Assembly (NCBI GenBank): GCA_900609035.2
Contig: UXAT02000009.1
Span: 1 to 64,000 of the forward strand
Origin: Candidatus Defluviicoccus seviourii
GTDB lineage: Bacteria > Pseudomonadota > Alphaproteobacteria > Rhodospirillales > Defluviicoccaceae
Length of the DNA stretch: 64,000 nt
Reading direction: 5' to 3'
How positions within the stretch are numbered: position 1 is the first letter of the stretch; each line of letters starts with the position of its first letter. Positions 48,073 to 54,717 of the stretch are shown piece by piece. Made by a program: the position numbers and the translations under genes. The notes under the pieces were generated by a model. It saw only the letters and a program-made list of their open reading frames with translations. It did not search any database and was not told the origin of the DNA.

Positions 48073-50100
48073 ATGACCTTTGAGAGCTTCGGCTTGACCA
48101 GGGATCCGTTCGCGGACGCATACCTCGCCGCAGCCGGCGAGCGGCGACTGTTTGCGGCTGCTGCGGCCGAGCGAGCGCAGGAGGCGCTTCAGCAGGCAAT
48201 CAGCGAAAGCCCGCTGCTGCTCGGCCGCGGCGGGCCGCGCACCCGGATCGTCCTTCTTGTCGGCGCCGCTGGCGTCGGCAAGACGACCCTGATTGCGACC
48301 GTGCAGGAGCGGCTCCAACAAACGGGGTGGCTGGTCGCGACGTGGAACGCGGAGGACGCCGAGCAACAGCCTTACGTGTCCGCCCTCAATCTCCTCGAAA
48401 CCGCCTTCGCGGCGACGCCGGTAAGCGTGCATCTGGCAGCCGAACATCTGGCGGTCGCGGGCATCAGCGTTGTCCGACCGCACGTCGGCAGTCTTGAGCG
48501 GCCGACCGCGCTGATCGTCGACGATGCCGACGCGCTGATCGAGCCGACAATCGAAGACCTGATTCAGGTCAAGGCGGAGCGGGCGCTGACCGGCGAGCGC
48601 TGCTTTTGTGTCGTGCTGGTGGGAACGCCATCGCTCGTCGAGCGCTGCCGCGAAATGGATGCCGTCGCGGCACGAACGGCGAGCGGCGATGAGATCCGCC
48701 TGGTTCGCCTGCACGGCCTGAGCGAGGAGGAGGTCGAGTCTTATCTCACCCATCGCTTGGCCGCTGCCGGCGGCGTTGCAACGAGCCTGTTCGCACCTGA
48801 TGCGGTGACGCGGATCTTCGCCTACAGCCGTGGCTTGCCCGCGGTCATCAACCGCCTCGGCCAAGCTGCCCTGGCGCTTGCGGAAGCGCGCGGGCATCGT
48901 GTCGTCGAGGCAGCGCTCTTGGATGAAGCCGCGCTCGACTGCTGGCTCGACGAGGAAAAGGTCGCCTATTCCGGGATCGATGACCTGTCGGCCGAAGAGC
49001 AGTCGGGAACGCTGGGGGCGCCCGAAACGCTGGCCCCGCCGCCGACTGCCGGCGGAGCGGATACGCTGGCGAGCTGCGACGCGCCGGTTTCCGCTTGCGC
49101 CGATCAGGATGGAGCGCCGCTGCTGCGGCCGGACAACGCGGCGGACGCAGTGCCAGAGCCGTCGGCGTCAACCACCGCAGTCCCTGCTTCTGCCGCGTCA
49201 GCTCCCGCCACGTCCGAACAGCCGGCAACCGGTTCGGCGGCTGCGGATGACCAGCCCGAAGCCCAGCTCGCCGCCGCTGCTGCAGAGGGCGCCCAGGAAC
49301 CGCAAGCGGACGTGCCCGCAGCGGGCGATGCCGCGGCACCGCCGCCTGACCCTGCGGTGCCGGCTTCGCAGGTGGCGGCGCTGGCGGCCTTTGTGCGTGC
49401 ACGGTTCGGCGCCGGGGGGAAAACCATTGCCGCGGGTGCTGCAATCGGCGCGCTGCTGGTGGTCGGCACCGCGACGCTGGTTCGCCAGCTTGCCGAGCCA
49501 TCGCCGCCGCCTGTGGCAGCGGAGGCTGGGCGCGATCCACGCGCCGCGCCCGTTCGCCCTGCCAGCGCGGAGAATGCGGCCAAGCCCGAGAGCGTCGCCG
49601 TGCAACCGGCTGCGCCAGCTCCGGAACCGGCACCGGTCCCGGCAGCACCGCCGATCGTGGCAAGCGCTGAACCACCGCAGGCAGTGGCGGCCGCCGCTGC
49701 CCCGCTCCACGCATCGCCGAAGGTGCAAGCGTCGCCGCCGGATGTGGGCGATGTCGTGCTGAAGGCGGCGAAGGAGGTGCCCGCACCGCTCGCGATCGGG
49801 CCGATCGGTGATACCGACTCCCTCATCGAGCGTGGAACCAGGCTCGCCGGCCTCGGTGACATCGCCGGCGCGCGGCGGTTCTTCGCGGCGGCGACACGCC
49901 GCGGCGACGGCCGCGCCAGTATCCTGCTGGCGCGCACCTACGATCCCTTGTTTTTCACCGGCAGCGTCGTCAGCGGGACAAGACCCGACCCGGTGCAGGC
50001 GGTTCGCTGGTATGCGGAAGCTGAGCGCCTGGGTGAGACCGGGGCGTCGCAGCGGTTGCGAGCGCTGAAGGCGGATCCGGCGTCGCAGAAGCGAAACTGA
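48073..50100 (+). CDS. ExeA/GspA-like AAA ATPase with membrane segment and Sel1-like tail
   Basis: The 675-residue protein opens with FESFGLTRDPFADAYLA, then Walker A LLVGAAGVGKTTLIATV (about 63-79) and Walker B ALIVDDADALIE (about 147-158). This is the AAA module of ExeA-type proteins. A long Ala/Pro-rich linker (about 320-450) leads to one membrane segment (TIAAGAAIGALLVVGTATLV, about 450-470). A second low-complexity stretch follows, then a C-terminal tail like Sel1/TPR (GDIAGARRFFAAATRRGDGR, AVRWYAEAERLGE). ExeA partners help insert secretion or envelope complexes using ATP. No secretin genes are near. The start is ATG 48073. Confidence 0.75.
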   Translation: MTFESFGLTRDPFADAYLAAAGERRLFAAAAAERAQEALQQAISESPLLLGRGGPRTRIVLLVGAAGVGKTTLIATVQERLQQTGWLVATWNAEDAEQQPYVSALNLLETAFAATPVSVHLAAEHLAVAGISVVRPHVGSLERPTALIVDDADALIEPTIEDLIQVKAERALTGERCFCVVLVGTPSLVERCREMDAVAARTASGDEIRLVRLHGLSEEEVESYLTHRLAAAGGVATSLFAPDAVTRIFAYSRGLPAVINRLGQAALALAEARGHRVVEAALLDEAALDCWLDEEKVAYSGIDDLSAEEQSGTLGAPETLAPPPTAGGADTLASCDAPVSACADQDGAPLLRPDNAADAVPEPSASTTAVPASAASAPATSEQPATGSAAADDQPEAQLAAAAAEGAQEPQADVPAAGDAAAPPPDPAVPASQVAALAAFVRARFGAGGKTIAAGAAIGALLVVGTATLVRQLAEPSPPPVAAEAGRDPRAAPVRPASAENAAKPESVAVQPAAPAPEPAPVPAAPPIVASAEPPQAVAAAAAPLHASPKVQASPPDVGDVVLKAAKEVPAPLAIGPIGDTDSLIERGTRLAGLGDIAGARRFFAAATRRGDGRASILLARTYDPLFFTGSVVSGTRPDPVQAVRWYAEAERLGETGASQRLRALKADPASQKRN

Positions 50101-50127
50101 AGGGGAGTTGGCGGCCGGCCGCGGCCG

Positions 50128-51288
50128 TCAGCGTGGCGGCTGGGTTCGCCGCTCCCGCCACTGCTGAAACTGCAGGAACAAGACACCGCGTTCCTCTTCG
50201 CTCAGGGTCGCGACGCTGCCTTGCAGGTTTTTCGTCTCCAGGAACTGCAAGAACTCATCGAGCGCCGGCCGCAGTTCCTGATCCTTGGCGTCGGCAAGCG
50301 GTGTGACCGCCGGCCCGACGTTAGTGCGCAGCCACTCTTCGGCGACCGCCGTCCGCGTCCAGCCGGGCGCCACTGCTGCCAAGTTGATCTCGCCCCAAGC
50401 CGGATCCCGGCCGGGCTCGAGCAGGCGGCCGAACGCACCGAACAGCGCCTCGACGAAGGCCTTGACCCGGCGTGTTCGCTCCGCCGGCTGGCGGTCCCCA
50501 CTCGCGACGACGAGCAGGTGCGGTACCGCAAGGGTGCTGACCGGAAGGCTGGCGGGGATGAGCCCCGGATAGTCGTCGGCAGTCAGGATGGCCGGCAGGT
50601 AGACCTGTTCCAGTTCGCCGCTCAGTGGCACGTTGAGGAAGCGGAGGTCGGCATCGGGGCCAAGCGCCTGCAGCGCGAACAGCGGAATGCTGCCAAGAAA
50701 GACGACAGCCGCAATCTCGCCGCGGCGCAACTTCGCCAGCGCGGCCGGTAGTTCATCGCTTGCCGGCTCAACCGTGATGCCGAGCGTGCCCAGGACATGC
50801 GACGCCGTGACCGCAGCCGCACTGCCGGGCGGGCCGAGATTGACCGTCTGGCCGGCAAGCTGGCTGATGCCGCCCGTTTCTCCGCGGGCGAGCACGTACA
50901 GCACGTCGCTGTACAGCGGCGCCAGGTAGGTCAGCCGCTTCTCGATGTTCGCATGCAGGCGTTGGCCGCGGAGCACCGCGAGCACATCGGCCGGCACGAT
51001 GGCGATGTCGGCTCCACGCAGGTAGAGAAGGTCGGTAACCGTCTGCACCGGCCCGCGGCCCAGCATCGGCACGATACGCAGGCGGCCGTCGGTATCGAGA
51101 GCGCTTGCGAGATCGGCCGCCAAGCGGGCCTCGCGCCCGCTGGCGCTGCTGGTGATGAGGCCGATGGTGCCGCGGTTTACCGTGTCGCGCCATTCCTCGG
51201 CGCTCTGAGCCTGCGCGTGCTGCACGGCCGCGGCCAGGATCAGCGCCGCAAGCGCAGTTCGGACCGGCTGCAAGCGCACCCCCGCCAT
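50128..51288 (-). CDS. TAXI-family TRAP-type solute-binding protein
   Basis: The 386-residue protein has a signal peptide (LAALILAAAVQHAQAQ, cleavage about residue 27) and a type II binding-protein fold. Typical segments are TIGLITSSASGREARLAADL, LYLRGADIAIVPADVL and LAGQTVNLGPPGSAAAVTAS. A C-terminal tail (about 330-386) goes beyond the usual domain and contains a charged helix. No DctQ/M or fused permease gene is nearby, so import is not assured. It starts 14 bases after the kaiC stop on the same strand. It may therefore be an input sensor for the kai locus rather than a transporter part. Confidence 0.75.
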   Translation of the reverse strand: MAGVRLQPVRTALAALILAAAVQHAQAQSAEEWRDTVNRGTIGLITSSASGREARLAADLASALDTDGRLRIVPMLGRGPVQTVTDLLYLRGADIAIVPADVLAVLRGQRLHANIEKRLTYLAPLYSDVLYVLARGETGGISQLAGQTVNLGPPGSAAAVTASHVLGTLGITVEPASDELPAALAKLRRGEIAAVVFLGSIPLFALQALGPDADLRFLNVPLSGELEQVYLPAILTADDYPGLIPASLPVSTLAVPHLLVVASGDRQPAERTRRVKAFVEALFGAFGRLLEPGRDPAWGEINLAAVAPGWTRTAVAEEWLRTNVGPAVTPLADAKDQELRPALDEFLQFLETKNLQGSVATLSEEERGVLFLQFQQWRERRTQPPR

Positions 51289-51302
51289 GATCGGCCAGCC
51301 TT

Positions 51303-52814
51303 CTAGCTGCCGACCGAGGTGAACAACTGGTCGAGACGCTCCATCTCGGCGACCGCGATCTGCACCGGATTGCCGGCGAGGATGCCGGCGACGTTGCGGA
51401 ACGGAGCGCCGATATGCATGCCGGTGTGATCGATCGAAAGCTCGCGGATCTCCTTCTCGTGCGGCGAGCCTCGCATCTTCAGCACGGTGACGCCGCGACG
51501 CATCTCCCCGTAGAGCTCGACGTAGCGCAGCAAGATGATGGTGTCCGTGATCGAGGAGATGTGTGTCTCGGTCACCGAGCTGCCGCCGGTCAGCGTCGGC
51601 GTTGTCGCCGTGAACAGGCCGGTGATTTCTTTGTGCTTGATGAACGAGGTTACCGCGAGCACGAATTCGCGGAAACCGCGGATAGTGGAGATGCGCTCCA
51701 GCGCTGACACGCTGTCGATCGCGACCCGAGTCGGCTTGAAGGAATCGATCTGTTCCTTGATGTGGATGACGTGGTCCTCGAGGCTCGCCGACTCCGGGTA
51801 CTCGCAGACGACCTTGAGTTTGCCTTGCTTCTCCAAGGAATCGAAATCCACACCCCAGCCAATGGCGTTACGGCCCAACTGCTCGCGCGATTCCTCATAG
51901 GCCAGGAGCAGGCAGCGCTCGCCCGAGGCCGCTGCGCCAGAGACGAAGTGCGTCACCATCAGCGTCTTGCCGGTTCCGGTCGCGCCGGAGATGAGGATGA
52001 TCGAGTCGCGGAACAGGCCGCCGCCACACATCCGGTCGAGATCGGGATTGCCCGACGTGACGCGGACGTTGGCTGAGCGCTGTTTCAGCTCGATTGCCGA
52101 CAGCGGGATGACGATGATCCCCTCGTACGGGATGACGGTGAAAGGGTACTCACCCTTGCGATGGGTCGTGCCGCGCAGCTTCAGGATCTCGATCGTGCGC
52201 CGCCGCTTTTCGTCCTCAAGGACGTTGCGCAGGATGACGACGCTGTCGGCAACGAATTCCTCCACGCCGTAGCGGGCGATATCGCCGTATTCGTCGGTGC
52301 GCTCGGCGGTGAGAACGGCGGTCAGATTCATTTCCCGCAGCGCCGAGGCGATACGGAACAGCTCGTAGCGGACACGGCTGAGGTTCGGAAAATGGCTGAA
52401 CACGCAACCGATCGAATCGAGGACGATGCGCTTGGCACCGACGCTGTGGGCGGCGTGCTCGATCCGCGCCAAGAGCGCGCCGAAGTCGTAATCACCAATG
52501 ATCTCAACTTCCTGCGCCGGTTCCGGAGAGGCATCGACGAAAGCCCATTTCCCTTCCGCTTCGAGGGTCGGAATGTCCCAGCCGAAGCTGACCATGTTGC
52601 GGCGGAGATCCTTCGGATGTTCCTCGAAGGTGACGAACACGCCGTTCTCGCCCTCTACTTGGACGCCGGCGGCGAGAAACTGGGTCGCGAAGACCGTCTT
52701 GCCACTGCCGGCGCTGCCGGCAACGAGGACGGTGCGCCCCTGGGGCAGCCCGCCGTCGGCGATGAAGTCGAAACCGCGAATACCGGTCGGCGTCTTCTTG
52801 AGCCCTTCAACCAC
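51303..52814 (-). CDS. kaiC: KaiC-type circadian clock ATPase
   Basis: KaiC is the double-domain RecA-like ATPase and autokinase at the core of the cyanobacterial clock. The CI domain (about 1-245) has Walker A GSAGSGKT and the catalytic pair in TFEEHP. The CII domain (about 250-495) has GATGTGKT and LAYEESREQL. The phosphorylation loop reads SVTETHISSITDTIILLRYV: the Thr of the 426 position is kept, and the S431-T432 pair of Synechococcus is Ser-Ser. Length is 503 residues. The GTG start lies 2 bases after kaiB ends. Confidence 0.92.
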   Translation of the reverse strand: MVEGLKKTPTGIRGFDFIADGGLPQGRTVLVAGSAGSGKTVFATQFLAAGVQVEGENGVFVTFEEHPKDLRRNMVSFGWDIPTLEAEGKWAFVDASPEPAQEVEIIGDYDFGALLARIEHAAHSVGAKRIVLDSIGCVFSHFPNLSRVRYELFRIASALREMNLTAVLTAERTDEYGDIARYGVEEFVADSVVILRNVLEDEKRRRTIEILKLRGTTHRKGEYPFTVIPYEGIIVIPLSAIELKQRSANVRVTSGNPDLDRMCGGGLFRDSIILISGATGTGKTLMVTHFVSGAAASGERCLLLAYEESREQLGRNAIGWGVDFDSLEKQGKLKVVCEYPESASLEDHVIHIKEQIDSFKPTRVAIDSVSALERISTIRGFREFVLAVTSFIKHKEITGLFTATTPTLTGGSSVTETHISSITDTIILLRYVELYGEMRRGVTVLKMRGSPHEKEIRELSIDHTGMHIGAPFRNVAGILAGNPVQIAVAEMERLDQLFTSVGS

Positions 52815-52816
52815 TC

Positions 52817-53119
52817 TCAGTCTCCGCTTTCGTGCCTGGGGGAATCACTTACCGCGAGATCAAGGCCGACCAGCAGCCGCTCCCGATTGGACAGATCGCC
52901 GACAACGCGCCTCAGCGGCGGTGGCAACTCCTTGACGAGCGTGGGAGTGGCGAGAATCTTCTCGTTTTCGGCGAGTTGCGGCCGTTCGAGAATATCGATG
53001 ACCGCAAGCTCATAGGCGCGACCCAGCTCTTCCTCGCAGATCTGCCGCAAGGTCGAGATCGCTTGCTCGGTCCGCGCTGTCCGGCCAGCGATGTAAAGCT
53101 TCAGCGTGTACTTACTCAT
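52817..53119 (-). CDS. kaiB: KaiB-type clock protein
   Basis: KaiB is a small fold-switching protein that binds KaiC in its night state. The 100 residues begin YTLKLYIAGRTARTEQAIST, continue LRQICEEELGRAYELAVIDI and LERPQLAENEKILATPTLVK, and end with VVGDLSNRERLLVGLDL. These match the KaiB core throughout, including the conserved ATPTL. It lies 10 bases downstream of the kaiA-like gene and 2 bases upstream of kaiC, so all three are one transcript. Confidence 0.93.
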   Translation of the reverse strand: MSKYTLKLYIAGRTARTEQAISTLRQICEEELGRAYELAVIDILERPQLAENEKILATPTLVKELPPPLRRVVGDLSNRERLLVGLDLAVSDSPRHESGD

Positions 53120-53129
53120 GCCGCAGGCC

Positions 53130-53990
53130 CTATGTCCTCGATGCTTTGAAACTACCGTCTGTCGCGGAAGTGGGCGAGCCTGCGGTCGGGGCCTTTCCCC
53201 ACGACAACGACCGGTAGAACGAAGCCAAGTGGCCCATGACCTGGAGGATCAAGAGGCGGCCCTCCTCAAAGTAGGCCTTGGTTCTCATGGCTGGCTCGCG
53301 GGAGATCTTGGCGGCGATCGCGGCTTTGTGGATGGCGACCACGTCGCGCGGGCCGGCGTTGATCATGCCGAGCCTTTCCGCAAAGCGAAGCAGCCGTGTC
53401 TCGAAATCGTCTACCAGTTTGCACGCCTGCCGCTCAAGTAGCATGTCCAAAAGGGTGTCGTATGCATTCAACAACGATTCAAACTCGTCCGGAGTCTTTT
53501 CGCGGAGAGACTGCATCCCGAGGCTGCGTCCGGTGATCGGTGACGGCGCCGGTCCGCTGAGCGCGCCCAGGCCTCTGATCTCCTCCTCCGCCGAGAGCGC
53601 ATCCGCTCGTGCATCATGCAACGCGCCGCGGACGACGCTCAGCACCAGCGGGTGCAAGGCCTCTTCTCGTTGCAGCACATGCTGGGCGCCGGACCGTCGT
53701 GCCTTCTCGATAAAGCGGTCGTTGATCGCGGGCGCGATGACGACGATCGGCGTCCGTGTAGAGTGTTGGTGCAGGGCCGTTATCCTTTGCAACAGAGCGC
53801 CGTCGTCATCGCTCGCAGCTTCGGCAACGACTACATCCGCCTTGCCTGCAGCAAGGATCGCAAAGGCGTCATCAAGGCTGGTCGCGGACATGACCTCCAG
53901 CTTACCGCCGGCAAGGCTCGTCAATGGGCCGATGAGGGCGGATTCAACCTCGTCGTCCGATCGAACCAGCAGTACGGTGGATCTTTGCAC
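53130..53990 (-). CDS. KaiA-like protein: pseudo-receiver plus KaiA/RsbU-N-type helical domain
   Basis: The 286-residue protein has the length and layout of KaiA (284 in Synechococcus, from memory). Residues 1-130 look like a receiver domain (STVLLVRSDDEVESAL, ADVVVAEAASDDDG, TPIVVIAPAI). The phosphoacceptor Asp position holds Glu and the conserved Lys is missing, so it is a pseudo-receiver. After a linker, about 165-265 are helical with GPRDVVAIHKAAIAAKI and GRLLILQVMGHLASFYRSL. KaiA has VTKVVEIHMELM and YRLTLIDVIAHLCEMYRRSI at the corresponding places. The RsbU N-terminal domain is a related fold and could be the closer relative. As first gene before kaiB and kaiC it would be expected to tune KaiC phosphorylation. 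The start is GTG 53990. Confidence 0.7.
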   Translation of the reverse strand: MQRSTVLLVRSDDEVESALIGPLTSLAGGKLEVMSATSLDDAFAILAAGKADVVVAEAASDDDGALLQRITALHQHSTRTPIVVIAPAINDRFIEKARRSGAQHVLQREEALHPLVLSVVRGALHDARADALSAEEEIRGLGALSGPAPSPITGRSLGMQSLREKTPDEFESLLNAYDTLLDMLLERQACKLVDDFETRLLRFAERLGMINAGPRDVVAIHKAAIAAKISREPAMRTKAYFEEGRLLILQVMGHLASFYRSLSWGKAPTAGSPTSATDGSFKASRT

Positions 53991-54276
53991 GTTCGCTAAA
54001 GCTTCCGTAGCCTGCGCCGCTCCCCTCAGGGGGGTGGCACCCTCTTCACGAGACGATTACCACGCGTGACTTTACCCAAACCAATTGCGCAACGCCAACC
54101 GCCTGATGGCCACCGAGGGGTATGAAAGACACAGAGCTTGCCTGTGGCCGCTTGTCAAGCTGGAAGCCGCAGCGAAACCCCTTTGTTGTCGGCGATGGCT
54201 GTGCGATATGAACAGGCGCTCGCTGCCGGAAAGCACCGACCGGCTCGCAGCGAAGGCTTCACGTGGAAGGCTTTAA

Positions 54277-54717
54277 GTGGACGCGTTCATGGTGCGAAAG
54301 CGCCTTCTAATCGTTGATGACGAGCCGCGCTTTGCGGCATTCGTGGAGCGGGTCGCCACTGCGCTCAATTACCAGGTCGAGGTGACCCACCACGGTCGTG
54401 AGTTTATGAAGGCGTACGACCGGTCACCGCCCGACCTCGTCATCATCGATATGGTCATGCCGGATATCGACGGTAACGAGCTTATTCTTTGGCTGGTCAA
54501 GCGCCACTGCACCGCCAACGTAATCATTATTACTGGGTTCAGCCCTGATTACGCCTTGAATGCTCGCCTTCTCGCCGAGTTCCGCGGTTTGCGGTCGGTG
54601 ACGACGCTCAACAAACCGGTCAGCGTGCCGACCCTGCGCGAGGCGCTGATGGCGCCCTTGTCGGCCCACGATGCGGCAAGCGGCCGGCCAACGGCCGGCG
54701 ATGGTCAGAATGAGTGA
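54277..54717 (+). CDS. Single-domain response regulator
   Basis: The 146-residue protein is a receiver domain with little else. It has KRLLIVDDEPRFAAFVERVA (acidic pair), DLVIIDMVMPDIDGNELILW (phosphoacceptor Asp about residue 57), VIIITGF (Thr switch) and TLNKPVSVPTLREAL (conserved Lys). No output domain follows. The start is GTG 54277 with GGAAGG upstream, or ATG 54289. It overlaps the kinase gene by eight bases and is divergent from the kai operon across a 286-base spacer. Confidence 0.85.
   Translation: MDAFMVRKRLLIVDDEPRFAAFVERVATALNYQVEVTHHGREFMKAYDRSPPDLVIIDMVMPDIDGNELILWLVKRHCTANVIIITGFSPDYALNARLLAEFRGLRSVTTLNKPVSVPTLREALMAPLSAHDAASGRPTAGDGQNE

Noticed and set aside
54020..54045. Sigma-54 promoter (GGTGGCAC) upstream of the response regulator
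   Set aside because: The -24 half resembles consensus but the -12 TTGC element is missing at the required spacing.
54085..54276. 63-codon open frame before the response regulator
   Set aside because: It has no ribosome site, no recognisable pattern, and ends exactly at the likely leader of the next gene.
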